Assembly: GCF_001552415.1 (NCBI RefSeq)
Contig: NZ_BCRD01000002.1
Span: forward strand, 434,001-498,000
Direction: 5' to 3'
Length of the DNA: 64,000 nt
DNA from: Corynebacterium xerosis NBRC 16721 = ATCC 373
Lineage (GTDB): Bacteria; Actinomycetota; Actinomycetes; Mycobacteriales; Mycobacteriaceae
The first letter of the stretch is position 1; each line of letters starts with the position of its first letter. Positions 45,779 to 54,680 of the stretch are shown here, one piece after another. The translations under genes were made by a program, and so were the position numbers. Below the pieces are notes generated by a model that saw nothing but the letters and a program-made list of their open reading frames with translations, did no database searches and was not told the origin of the DNA.

Positions 45779-48700
45779 TCAAGGATAACGGTTCATGCCC
45801 GGTTCCTCCACGTCCGCCGTCCCTTTATGGTAACTGGCCCACAGTTTCGCGTAGGTGCCGCATGCCGCCAGTAGGTCGGCGTGCGTGCCGTCTTCGATGA
45901 TGCGTCCACGATCGAGGACGAGGATGCGGTCGGCGCGGGCGGCGGTGGCCAGCCGGTGGGCGACGATGACGGAGGTGCGGCGGCCGGTGGCGCGATCGGC
46001 GGCGGCGAGGATCGTGGCTTCGGTGGAGGGGTCGAGGGTGGCGGTCGCCTCATCGAGCAGAAGCAGCGCCGGGTCGACCATTTCGGCCCTGGCCAGCGCA
46101 ATCAGCTGGCGTTGGCCCGACGAAAGGCCGCGGCCGCGCTCGCCGACCGGGTGGGTGAAGCCGCCGGGGATCGCGGCGATGGCGGTCAGGGCGCCGACTC
46201 GCCGTGCGGCGTCGGTGATCTCGGCTTCGGTGGCGCCGGGGCGCCCGTAGGCGATGTTGGAGGCGATGGTGCCGTGGAACAGGTGCGGTTCCTGCGGCAC
46301 GTAGCCGAGCACGCCACGCCACTCTTCCAGGGGAAACTTGCGGATGTCCGTCCCCGACGCCCGCACGGACCCGTCGACCGGGTCGTGGAACCGGGCCAGG
46401 AGCTTGACGACGGTCGACTTCCCCGCGCCCGTGGTCCCCACGACGGCGACGGTCTGGCCGGAGGGAATGTGGAGATTGAGATGCTCCAGGATGACGGGGG
46501 CAGTGGGGGTGCCGTCGCCGGCGGATTCGGGCCCGCCGTCGGACCCGGCGGAAGTTTCGGCGTCGGAAACGGGTGCGGCGGCGGAGTAGTGGAACGTGAC
46601 GTCGTCAAGCGAAATGTCGCCCTTGGCCGCCGACCTCGCACCCGGGGACCGGCCCGTGTCGGCGACGAGGGCTTCGGTGGCCAGCAGATCCGAAATGCGG
46701 GTGAGTCCGACGCGGGCCTGCTGGTAGCCGTCGAAAACCTGCGACAGCTGCTGGATCGGGCCGAAGAGCATGCCCAGGTACAGGGTGAAGGCGATGAGGA
46801 CGCCGGCGGTGGTGGCGCCCTCGGCGACCTGGGTGGCGCCGACGAACAGGACGGCGGCGGTGGTCAGCTCGGCGATGAGGTTGATGCCGGGGAAGAACGT
46901 GGCCACCGCGCCCTGCGCGCGGATGCGCAGGCGGCGGTAGCGGTCGGACTCGCGGGTGAAGGACTCCTCGACGTCGGCGACGCGGTGGTGCATCTGGATG
47001 GCGCGCAGGCCGCCGATGGCCTCCTGGAAGTCGGCGTTGACGGTGGAAACCTGCTCGCGGGCGGCGGTGTAGAGCTTCGACGAAATCGATCGGAACACCA
47101 CCGTCGCCGCGGCGACGACGGGCAGCGCCAGCAGCGCCACGCCGGCCAGCGTCATGTTGGTGGCAAGCAGCATGCCGGTGACCCCGAAGAGCGTGAACAG
47201 CGCGATGATGCCCTGCGCGACGCCCGTCTGCAGGAACGAGGACAGAGCGTCGATGTCGGTGGTCATGCGCGTCATGATCCGCCCCGACCGCTGCCGCTCG
47301 AAGAAGTCGAGCCCCAGCGAATGCAGGTGACGGAAGGAGCGCACGCGAAGGGCGTAGAGCAGTCGTTCACCCGTGCGCGAGGTCAGCACCGTGGTGCCCG
47401 CGATGGCCAGGAAACTGAGCATGACGACGCCCAGGCCCGCCGCCGCAGCCAGCCACAGCGAGGTTTCGTCGCCCGCGGAGACGCCATCGTCGATGGCCCA
47501 GCGCACCAGCATGGGGAACGCGAGGTCGGCGGCGGTGGTCACCAGCAGCAGCGCGATGACCGACAGGATGAGCAGCCGCGCATTCGACAGCAGGCCCGGC
47601 AGGCTGAAGGGCTTCGAGTCGTCGAGCGCGGAGGCGGCGATGCGGGGCTTTTCGTTGGCCGGCGGCAGCGCGTCGATGCGGTCGAGGAGGTCCCGGGTGA
47701 CGGGGGCGTTCATCATCGCCGCGCCCATGCCGCCGCCCATTCCGCCACCGCCGCCCATTCCTCCGCCCATCCCGCCGCGGCCACCGCCCATGCCACCGCC
47801 GCCCATGCCCCGGGCGCCCTTGGTGGACATGGTGCGGTTGGCGGCGCGGCTCATGGCGCGGGCATCGGTGGACTCGGGGTCGCCGTCACCATCGGCGTCA
47901 GCGTTGGAGGGCCACAGCTCAGCGTGATCCGGCTCGGCGCAGTCGGGGGCGTCGATGACCAGGGGAGCGGCGTCGCCGGACCGCGACGCTTCCAGGGCGG
48001 CTCGGGCGCGGGCACGGTCGGCGTCGGACAGATCCATCAGGTCGGCGAAGCCGGGGTGGGAGGCCACGAGCTCGTCGCGGGTGCCGTACCCCGACACGCG
48101 GCCGCCGTCCAGGATGAGGATGTGGTCGGCCAGCTCCAGCGTCGACGAACGGTGGGCGACGATGACCGTGGTGATGTCGCCATAGTGCGTGCGCAGCGCA
48201 TCGAAGATGAGGGATTCCGTGCCGGCGTCGATGGCCGACGTCGCGTCGTCGAGGACGAGGATGCGCGGGCGGGCCAGCAGCGCGCGGGCCAGGGCGACGC
48301 GCTGGCGCTGGCCGCCGGACAGCGTGTGGCCGCGTTCGCCGATGGCGGTGTCCCAGCCGTCGGGAAGCTGGTCGATAAAGGTGACCTGGGCGTGGGCGGC
48401 GGCGCGTTCGATGTCGGCGTCGGTGGCCTCCGGGTCGGCCAGTGCGATGTTGTCGCGCAGGGTGCCGGTGCGCAGGAAGGGCTCGTCGGGCACGACGGTG
48501 ATGGCGTGGCGGACGTCGTCGGCGGTGGCCAGGGCGATGTCGACGGAAGCGGTGTCGGGAGCGCCCACACCGACGATCTCGACGGAACCGGAATCGGCCA
48601 CGTAATGGCGCCCGAGCAACTCGGTGAGGATGGTCTTGCCCGACCCCGGGGGACCCACCAGCGCCAGGGTGGAACCGGCGGGGAGGTCGACGGAGACGTC

Positions 48701-49807
48701 GTCAAGCAAAGTGCGCCCGCCCCGCGAATGCGTCACCCCGCGAAGGCGCAGGCCCACCGGCCCCGCGGGGACGGGGAGGGGATCGGCGGGATCGGGATGG
48801 TCGGGCAGGGACTCGATGACCTCGCCGACGCGGTCGATGCTCGCGGCCGTCAGCTGCAGCGAAATGAGCATCGTGGAGACCATGCGCGACAGCGCCGTCA
48901 GCGTGGTCAGGTACGTGGCGAAGGCGACGAACGTGCCCACCGTGATCCGGCCCTGCAGCGCCAGCCACCCGCCGACGGCGATGTTGGCCACCAGCGACAC
49001 CTGCGGCAGCGCCTGCAGTGCCGGCTGGAAACGTGCGTTGAGCTTCGCCGAGCGCATCCGCAGGGCGTAGAGGCCGCGGGAGAGCGAATCGAGCTCGTCG
49101 ACCTCGCGCGTCGACTGGGCGAAGGCCTTGACCACGCGCACGCCCGTGACCGTTTCCTCGACGTGCGTGGCGACGTCGGCGGCCTTCTGCTGCGCCGTCC
49201 ACGTCGCGGCGTAGAGCGCCGACCGGGATTTCAGGGCGATGGCGACGACCGCCGGGATCACCGCCAACCCGACCAGCGTCAGGGGCAGCGACAACATGAG
49301 CATGACGCCGACGGTGAGGAAGATCTTCAGCACCGACCCCAGCGTCAGCGGCAGCATCGCCAGCATCCCCTGGATGCCCTGCAGATCCGAGATCGACCGG
49401 GAGACGACCTGGCCGGTGCGGACGCGGTCCTGCGCCGGGCCGTCGAGCGCCTGCAACGCAGTGAGCAGGCGGACGCGCAGATCGTGCTGCACGTCCAGCG
49501 ACAGCACGCCCGCGGTGAAGCGGCGGACCACCTGCACCAGGAAACGCGCCACACCGACGCCGACGAACACCGCGATGACCGCCGCCAACGGGGCCATGCC
49601 GGAAAACACGGACGCCGACGCGCCGCCGTCGCCCTGGCCCGTGGCGACGTCGATGGCGTCGCGCGTCAGCAGCGGAGTGATGGTCTCCAGGACGGTGAGC
49701 AGCACCGTCGACGCGACCACCGCCGCCAGCGGCCCCGGGTGCCGCAGGCAGGAACGCCAGATGGCGCGCGCCGGGCGACTCGGGGACGTGACGGCGGAAT
49801 CGGACAT
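45779..49807 (-). CDS. Double-length ABC exporter (two TMD-NBD halves fused)
   Basis: A 1342-residue ABC exporter. Each half has a six-helix membrane domain and an ATPase: Walker A GPPGSGKTILTELLG and signature LSGGQRQRVALARALLARPRILVLDD in the first half, GTTGAGKSTVVKLLARF and LSSGQRQLIALARAEMVDPALLLLDEATA in the second. A linker of ~60 residues includes a run of Gly and Met (MGGGGMGGGRGGMGGGMGGG). Mycobacteria have the halves as two genes. Substrate is unknown; multidrug or lipid export is typical. The ATG directly follows the previous gene's TAA. Motif copies lie at 46402, 46600 and 48697. Confidence 0.9.
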   Translation of the reverse strand: MSDSAVTSPSRPARAIWRSCLRHPGPLAAVVASTVLLTVLETITPLLTRDAIDVATGQGDGGASASVFSGMAPLAAVIAVFVGVGVARFLVQVVRRFTAGVLSLDVQHDLRVRLLTALQALDGPAQDRVRTGQVVSRSISDLQGIQGMLAMLPLTLGSVLKIFLTVGVMLMLSLPLTLVGLAVIPAVVAIALKSRSALYAATWTAQQKAADVATHVEETVTGVRVVKAFAQSTREVDELDSLSRGLYALRMRSAKLNARFQPALQALPQVSLVANIAVGGWLALQGRITVGTFVAFATYLTTLTALSRMVSTMLISLQLTAASIDRVGEVIESLPDHPDPADPLPVPAGPVGLRLRGVTHSRGGRTLLDDVSVDLPAGSTLALVGPPGSGKTILTELLGRHYVADSGSVEIVGVGAPDTASVDIALATADDVRHAITVVPDEPFLRTGTLRDNIALADPEATDADIERAAAHAQVTFIDQLPDGWDTAIGERGHTLSGGQRQRVALARALLARPRILVLDDATSAIDAGTESLIFDALRTHYGDITTVIVAHRSSTLELADHILILDGGRVSGYGTRDELVASHPGFADLMDLSDADRARARAALEASRSGDAAPLVIDAPDCAEPDHAELWPSNADADGDGDPESTDARAMSRAANRTMSTKGARGMGGGGMGGGRGGMGGGMGGGGGMGGGMGAAMMNAPVTRDLLDRIDALPPANEKPRIAASALDDSKPFSLPGLLSNARLLILSVIALLLVTTAADLAFPMLVRWAIDDGVSAGDETSLWLAAAAGLGVVMLSFLAIAGTTVLTSRTGERLLYALRVRSFRHLHSLGLDFFERQRSGRIMTRMTTDIDALSSFLQTGVAQGIIALFTLFGVTGMLLATNMTLAGVALLALPVVAAATVVFRSISSKLYTAAREQVSTVNADFQEAIGGLRAIQMHHRVADVEESFTRESDRYRRLRIRAQGAVATFFPGINLIAELTTAAVLFVGATQVAEGATTAGVLIAFTLYLGMLFGPIQQLSQVFDGYQQARVGLTRISDLLATEALVADTGRSPGARSAAKGDISLDDVTFHYSAAAPVSDAETSAGSDGGPESAGDGTPTAPVILEHLNLHIPSGQTVAVVGTTGAGKSTVVKLLARFHDPVDGSVRASGTDIRKFPLEEWRGVLGYVPQEPHLFHGTIASNIAYGRPGATEAEITDAARRVGALTAIAAIPGGFTHPVGERGRGLSSGQRQLIALARAEMVDPALLLLDEATATLDPSTEATILAAADRATGRRTSVIVAHRLATAARADRILVLDRGRIIEDGTHADLLAACGTYAKLWASYHKGTADVEEPGMNRYP

Positions 49808-50794
49808 TTAGGCGCCGGCGCCCTTGCCGGAATCCTTGCGGGAGTCCTCGCCCGTGTGGTCGTCCTTGCCTCCGATGGAACCGAAGGACAGCGGGATCTT
49901 CGGCAGGGAGAACTTGGCCTTGTCGACGTCGTCGTCGGAAAGCTCGAAAGTGTCCGGCCACGTCGCCGGAATGGGGCCGAGCGCCAGGCGGGCGCGCTCG
50001 AGCAGCGTCTTGCCGATCTTGCGGTTCGCGCCCGCGCCGACGACCGCGCCGATGCCCATGGGCATGAGCTTGCCCACGATGGCCAGGCGCGCCGACTTGG
50101 CGATGCGCTTCTGCGCCTGCTTGATCAGCACCTTGTTCAGGCCGCCGAGCTGCGGGATGCCCAGGCGCGCGATCAGCGACGCGGCGGGGTCCTTCTCGGG
50201 GGCCTGCTTGCGCAGCGGCTCGTCGCCCATAGCGGCGGCGACCAGCGCGGTGCCGGACGAGCCCATGAGCGTGACCAGCACCAGGCTGCGGCGGCGCTCC
50301 TCTTCCTCGATGTCGATGCCGCGCAGCGACGCCGACGCCAGGGTGTACCAGGCGGCGATCTCCAGGAACACGACTGACTCCAGCGCCACGGCGCCGAGGC
50401 CAGTGACGAATCCGACGCCCGGGATGACCGCCGCACCGCCGGCCGCGCCACCGGAGCCGGTGACCAGGGCCAGGAAGTGGTCGTCGATGCGGTCCTGGAT
50501 CTGCGCCGGGGTCTCGTGCGGCTTGCGGGCGTGGAGCTGGCGGACGTAGCCGGTGATCAGCGAGGTCTGCCAGCCCATGGCGGTGTCCAGCGACTTGATG
50601 AGCATGCGGCCGGCGACGCCGGTCTCGTCCTGCAGCTTCTTGGGGTCCGAGCCGACGGCGTCGGTGAGGAAGCCGCCGTCGCGCGGGGCGCTGTCCACGC
50701 CGATCGGGCCGTCGCCGGTCGAGCCGGCCGAGCCGGCCTTCTGGTCGCGGTCCTTGTCACGGTCCTTGTCGTTCTTGCCGAAGAATCCGAACAT
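49808..50794 (-). CDS. EcsC-like protein of unknown function
   Basis: A 328-residue protein. A charged Lys/Asp-rich N-terminus (FGKNDKDRDKDRDQK) precedes a hydrophobic-helical domain (ALVTGSGGAAGGAAVIPGVGFVTGLGAVALESVVFLEIAAWYTLASASLRG) of EcsC type. A second hydrophobic Gly-rich segment lies at LVIVGKLMPMGIGAVVGAGANRKIG. It starts at ATG 50794 with GGGAGGAA upstream; ends in TAA directly before the ABC gene's ATG. The two are co-transcribed. Function is not known. Confidence 0.6.
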   Translation of the reverse strand: MFGFFGKNDKDRDKDRDQKAGSAGSTGDGPIGVDSAPRDGGFLTDAVGSDPKKLQDETGVAGRMLIKSLDTAMGWQTSLITGYVRQLHARKPHETPAQIQDRIDDHFLALVTGSGGAAGGAAVIPGVGFVTGLGAVALESVVFLEIAAWYTLASASLRGIDIEEEERRRSLVLVTLMGSSGTALVAAAMGDEPLRKQAPEKDPAASLIARLGIPQLGGLNKVLIKQAQKRIAKSARLAIVGKLMPMGIGAVVGAGANRKIGKTLLERARLALGPIPATWPDTFELSDDDVDKAKFSLPKIPLSFGSIGGKDDHTGEDSRKDSGKGAGA

Positions 50795-51256
50795 GGGGGT
50801 TCCTCCCTGGTCGTCGGTTATCGGACTGATTCTATCCGCAATCCCGGATCGAAGCGCCCCGTGGTGAGTGCCGTTATCCAACTGTGCCGTTTCGTGCGGG
50901 CCGCCTCATCGGTGCGGCTTCTTGCTTGACGACGGCCCGGCGTCCCCATCGTCCGCCCTCTTGTTCATCGCGAGATTCGCCTCGACGGAGTAACAAATTT
51001 GCTATCGCCCAAAATGGGACAACCTGCTACTGGAAAACGCCAGGTCGCGTCGAACGTCGCCGTCCCGTTTCGGGCGACTCTCGGAGAATTGGGGCCGGTG
51101 AGTCTGGTGTGACTCCGGCGGCGTCGGCAATAGTGGGCGTCCGTTCTTCATGGGCGGTTGTCCCTAGGCTGGAATGGAAAGCCGGAATGGAATGCGCGGT
51201 GGATCTGCGGTGGAAGGTGGCTGGTCGTGGTGGGCGGGACGTCGTCAAGCAAAGAC
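50795..51256. other. Intergenic region between the EcsC-like and FhuF-like genes
   Basis: No gene is seen over 462 bases. The left end holds the candidate promoter. Positions 50990-51030 are AT-richer (AACAAATTTGCTATCG) and could be the promoter of the plus-strand gene. Motif copies lie at 50924-50934 and 51240-51250 in opposite orientations. Confidence 0.5.
50829..50834 (-). promoter_or_regulatory. Possible -10 box for the EcsC-ABC operon
   Basis: TAGAAT on the minus strand, ~35 bases before the ATG at 50794, in the context GCGGATAGAATCAG. No convincing -35 box is seen. Confidence 0.35.
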
Positions 51257-52162
51257 ATGGGAAACGTCGGGACCATTCCCGAGCCGGCGCGGGAGTACGC
51301 GCGGACGTTCGCCGAGATCCCGCGGCTGAGCGCCGAAGTCGTCGCCCACGACGGCATGGCGTGGTGGGCCGGGGAGGACGCGCGGGCCGTGCTGGGCGAC
51401 GGCGACTTCCTGCGGGCGCGCATCGACGCCGGGCGGGCGCTGTTCCCCATGCCCGACGCCGCGGCGAAGGGGGAGGCGGCGTCGGGGCAGGCGGGCGACG
51501 CGCGGTTCCAGACGCAGCTGTGGTGGTACTCGACGTGCAACTCGTGGCTGGGGCCGGCGGTGGCGTCGATCGTGGTGCAGGGGCGGGCGCCGAAGCCGGA
51601 ATGGGCGGCGACGACCGTGTTCTCGCGCGACGACTACTGGCTGGGGTTCGCCGCCGACGAGTTCGTGGACCTCGGCGCGGAGGCGGGGCTGGAGCCCGGC
51701 GATCCGGGCGCCGCCGATCCCGTGCGCGCTTACGGAGCGGCGCTGGGGCGGATGGCCGAGCCGACCGTCGCTGCGATGGAGGCGGAGCTGGGGGTGCGGC
51801 CGGCGCCGTCGTGGGCGATCGTCGCGGACGGGCTGGCGGGGGCGGCGGTGGCCGCGGGCAACGAGGTCATGGAGCCGTGGGCGGGCGCGCTGATCGGATC
51901 GTGGCTGGTGGAAGGCCTGGGCGAGGTGGCGCGGGTGCCGGCGCCGCGGTTCGTCGACGTCGATGCGGGCGCCGGGCCGGAGGGCGTGGCGCCCACGGAT
52001 CTGGCGGCGGCGGCCGACGGGGAGATGGCGGATTTCGATGTGGCGACGCACCTGGAGCGGGCGTCGTGCTGCATGATCTACCACTGCCCGGATGCGGATC
52101 TGTGCGTCTCGTGCCCGCGCCGGTCGGCGGAGGAGCGCCGGGCGCTGTGGGCGGGGGCGTGA
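51257..52162 (+). CDS. FhuF-like ferric-siderophore reductase
   Basis: A ~301-residue protein. The C-terminus carries the FhuF [2Fe-2S] ligand pattern: ASCCMIYHCPDADLCVSCPRR, with CC followed by CxxC spaced as in the family. The rest (TQLWWYSTCNSWLGPAVASIVVQG) agrees with FhuF-like reductases that release iron from siderophores in the cytoplasm. The start at 51257 (ATGGGAAAC) is tentative because no strong ribosome site is visible; a motif copy (51240-51250) sits just ahead of it. Iron regulation would be expected, but no box is clear. Confidence 0.75.
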   Translation: MGNVGTIPEPAREYARTFAEIPRLSAEVVAHDGMAWWAGEDARAVLGDGDFLRARIDAGRALFPMPDAAAKGEAASGQAGDARFQTQLWWYSTCNSWLGPAVASIVVQGRAPKPEWAATTVFSRDDYWLGFAADEFVDLGAEAGLEPGDPGAADPVRAYGAALGRMAEPTVAAMEAELGVRPAPSWAIVADGLAGAAVAAGNEVMEPWAGALIGSWLVEGLGEVARVPAPRFVDVDAGAGPEGVAPTDLAAAADGEMADFDVATHLERASCCMIYHCPDADLCVSCPRRSAEERRALWAGA

Positions 52163-52295
52163 CGGTGGCCGGGCCGGGGTGCGCGCCGGGCGTTTGCGCG
52201 GCGGCGTGACCGGTGCGTTGTGGCTACGATGGCGTGCGGGCCGCGGCCGGTGAGCGGGCGATGGGCTGACGTCGATTGAGGGAAAGGTCCCATTC

Positions 52296-53234
52296 ATGAG
52301 CTTCTTCGAGCAGATTGCCGCGGCGCTTGACCGCGAGGACATCGAGAGCCGGGTCAACGGAGACACCCTCTTCGTGCCCATCACCATGGATCTGGAGGTC
52401 CAGTTCGTCACCATCGACGATGAGTTGCCGGCGGCGGAGGTGTACGTCGCGGCGGCCGACGTCGATTCGGACGACGATGATTTCGAGGCCGTGCTGGTGT
52501 CGGTGGTGTTCTCGGTGGAGGACGCCGTGGAGGCGGTGGCGCATCATGTGGCCACCGATCGCGTGGTGACGTTGCTGCGGGTGCTGCTCGACGGTGAGGA
52601 CGATCGCGTGGCGGATCTGGAGTTCGAGCAGGATGCCGAGGAGGCGACGCTGGTCACCGCCGAGGTGGGGGAGGCGTCGCTGCTGCAGGTGCTGGTCACG
52701 GCCAACGGCAATGAGCCGGTGGCGCACGTGCGGTTCATCGCACAGGACGAGAACCTGGATGACATCGTGGATCAGGCGATCGCGGAGTTCTGGGATTCGG
52801 ACACCGAGACGATCCTGACCGACGACGATCGCCGCAAGATGTTCGCGGACCTGTACGCCGATGCGGCGAGCCTGCGCAACGAGGTACTGACGCTGGGGGC
52901 GTTCACGGACTTCGACAAGCTGCTCGACGTCCTGTCGCTGGCCGCGGATCGCGCGGAGGAGTGGGAGGACCAGCTCGCGCCGGTCGAGGATGGTTTCGCC
53001 GAGTCGCTGTACTCCACGTACCAGGACGACGACTGGGACGAGGATGATGATGACGACGATTACGACGACAACGACGAAGACGACTTCGACGATGCCGATG
53101 AGCTTGACGACGATGACCTCGACGACGAGGAACCGGAAGGCAAGGGCGCCGCTGCCGGAGACGATGCGGATGACGCCGAGGCGAAGATGACCGCGGCCGT
53201 CGACAAGTCCAAGGACGCGGACGACGAGAAGTAG
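52296..53234 (+). CDS. Acidic protein of unknown function
   Basis: A 312-residue cytoplasmic protein. The first ~230 residues form a regular alpha/beta-type sequence (EVQFVTIDDELPAAEVYVAAADVD, VVTLLRVLLDGEDDRVADLEFEQDAEEATLVTAEVGE). The last ~80 residues are mostly Asp/Glu (WDEDDDDDDYDDNDEDDFDD). It may be YbjN-like; I cannot name it. GGGAAAGG precedes the ATG. The acidic tail could bind cations or basic proteins; that is speculation. Confidence 0.65.
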   Translation: MSFFEQIAAALDREDIESRVNGDTLFVPITMDLEVQFVTIDDELPAAEVYVAAADVDSDDDDFEAVLVSVVFSVEDAVEAVAHHVATDRVVTLLRVLLDGEDDRVADLEFEQDAEEATLVTAEVGEASLLQVLVTANGNEPVAHVRFIAQDENLDDIVDQAIAEFWDSDTETILTDDDRRKMFADLYADAASLRNEVLTLGAFTDFDKLLDVLSLAADRAEEWEDQLAPVEDGFAESLYSTYQDDDWDEDDDDDDYDDNDEDDFDDADELDDDDLDDEEPEGKGAAAGDDADDAEAKMTAAVDKSKDADDEK

Positions 53235-53366
53235 TAGCACGTAGCGCGAATCCCGGGAGCGGGGCACTGGCAGTGAGCCGGTGCCCCGCTTTCGGGTTTG
53301 CGCCTACGTCACGGCGATTCGGTGGAGGGCGCGGGCCAGCGTCGCCGCGTGAGAAGTATCCGTTGC

Positions 53367-53948
53367 CTATGCCGCCCGGGATCGTGGAGTGAAGAGCTCG
53401 GGTGGGCTGGTGAATACGCGCCCTTCGCGATCGCCGATCCAACTGAATCGGAAGGCCCCGCTGGCGGGGTCGGTGCCGTTGGGGTGGATGTTCGCGGCGT
53501 CGTGCTCGTCATGCAGGGCTTCGGCGATCGCGCGGGCGTGGACGGGGCCAGCGAGGGGAGTGGGCTGGTCGTCGTGAAGCCCGACGAGAATGGATGCCGT
53601 GAAGAGGTACACCGGCTGGCCACCGAGCATCAGGTATTCGGGATAGCGCAGCGATAGATCCCGGACCACGCCGGCGGGGACGCGGATGCGGTGTGTGCGG
53701 ATGGTCGCGGTGACTCCGTCGGCGTCGGGCAGCGTGATCGTGTGGTCGAGTGCGCCCGGGCGCACCGCGCGGGCGGCGACGGGGTGTCGGTAGAACGTGG
53801 AGACCAGGGCGAGCTCGTCGCGGCACGTGGCGCGGTAGCGGCTGGCGAGTGAGTTGGCGGGCTGGGGAAGCTGTTGGACGCCCTGGTCCTGGGCCTGCTG
53901 ACCGGGAGTGTGCTGGTGGGATGCGGGAAGGTTCGAAGAGTTCGTCAT
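53367..53948 (-). CDS. Conserved hypothetical protein
   Basis: A 193-residue protein of unknown function. A Gln/Pro-rich N-terminal 35 residues (SHQHTPGQQAQDQGVQQLPQP) leads into a mixed domain (RYRATCRDELALVSTFYRHPV, TIRTHRIRVPAGVVRDLSLRYPEYL). No motif is recognised. It lies next to the left edge of the defence island on the minus strand, with normal high GC, so it belongs to the backbone. A CA-variant motif copy is at 53570. Confidence 0.55.
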   Translation of the reverse strand: MTNSSNLPASHQHTPGQQAQDQGVQQLPQPANSLASRYRATCRDELALVSTFYRHPVAARAVRPGALDHTITLPDADGVTATIRTHRIRVPAGVVRDLSLRYPEYLMLGGQPVYLFTASILVGLHDDQPTPLAGPVHARAIAEALHDEHDAANIHPNGTDPASGAFRFSWIGDREGRVFTSPPELFTPRSRAA

Positions 53949-53979
53949 GACCCGCAGGGTAGAACATGAGTCGGACGAG

Positions 53980-54009
53980 TGTTCGAGAGTAGTTCGAACA
54001 TGTGTTTTG
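53980..54009. promoter_or_regulatory. Inverted repeat with LexA-like site upstream of vsr
   Basis: TGTTCGA (53980-53986) and TCGAACA (53994-54000) form a perfect inverted repeat with a 7-base gap. The second arm starts TCGAACATGTGTTTTG (53994-54009), a partial match to the actinobacterial SOS box TCGAAC-N4-GTTCGA. It lies between the hypothetical gene and vsr. Confidence 0.4.
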
Positions 54010-54074
54010 GCCCGTGCGTGCCGGCATCATCGTGGTGGAGGACGATCGACCGGCGCGGTGGAGGAGGTGGCGCG

Positions 54075-54680
54075 ATGAACGCGGATCCACGAGGGCCAAA
54101 GCCCCTCAATGCTCGGGTGTCCAGGAATCTGAGCCGAGTCAAGCGGCGCGATACCAAGCCGGAGATTCAACTGCGACGAGAGCTGCGTCGACGAGGACTG
54201 CGCTTTCGCGTCGACTACGGACGTATCCCCGGTCACCCCGACGTCGCCTTCACGAAGGTCAAGAACGCCATTTTCGTCGACGGTTGCTTCTGGCATGGGT
54301 GTGACATCCACGGTTCGCTCCCAAGAAACAACGCCGAATGGTGGGCCGCCAAGATCGCCCGGAACCGCGAACGGGATGTCAGGGTCACGAACGCTCCTCG
54401 TGACTTTGGTTGGGTGGTTCTTCGCTACTGGGCGCACGATGACATCGATGAAATGGCCGATGAGATCGAGGACATCTGGCGAGATCTTGTCGGGTTGTCG
54501 CCCATCGACCGTGGATTAGGGAGTCGAGATCTTGGACGAGTGCTACGCCATGCCCGGCAGCGTCGGCTCGTCTTCGGTTCTGCCATTCCCTTCGAAGGCG
54601 TCGAGAAGAGAAGTCGCGATCGCCTTCGCCATTGGGATCGGTACGGCGTTCCCGATCTGCTTGCCGATAGAAGTCTTTGA
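54075..54680 (+). CDS. vsr: Vsr-type very short patch repair endonuclease
   Basis: A 201-residue nuclease. Family blocks are RRDTKPEIQLRRELRRRGLRFRV, GHPDVAFTKVKNAIFVDGCFWHGC (residues 53-76, with the catalytic Asp at ~56 and the CxWHGC zinc/DNA site) and NAEWWAAKIARNRERD. Vsr nicks T:G mismatches made when 5-methylcytosine deaminates, and accompanies a Dcm-like enzyme. The start is ATG at 54075 with GAGGAGG upstream. Its 3' end overlaps the convergent methyltransferase by 138 bases, giving a tail ~60 residues longer than usual. In such systems it may instead be the restriction nuclease. Confidence 0.88.
   Translation: MNADPRGPKPLNARVSRNLSRVKRRDTKPEIQLRRELRRRGLRFRVDYGRIPGHPDVAFTKVKNAIFVDGCFWHGCDIHGSLPRNNAEWWAAKIARNRERDVRVTNAPRDFGWVVLRYWAHDDIDEMADEIEDIWRDLVGLSPIDRGLGSRDLGRVLRHARQRRLVFGSAIPFEGVEKRSRDRLRHWDRYGVPDLLADRSL

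Noticed and set aside
41607-45788. Open plus-strand frame of 1393 codons opposite odhA
   Set aside because: It is the antisense of a strongly supported enzyme gene. High GC leaves few stops; its sequence is rich in Val, Arg, Leu and Asp with no domain.
45881-50377. Open plus-strand frame of ~1498 codons opposite the ABC exporter
   Set aside because: Antisense to well-conserved ATPase motifs and spanning two genes; composition is noise-like.
53102-53112. Motif copy inside the acidic tail gene
   Set aside because: Counted, but its LDD coding in an Asp-rich run could arise by chance, so it adds little weight.
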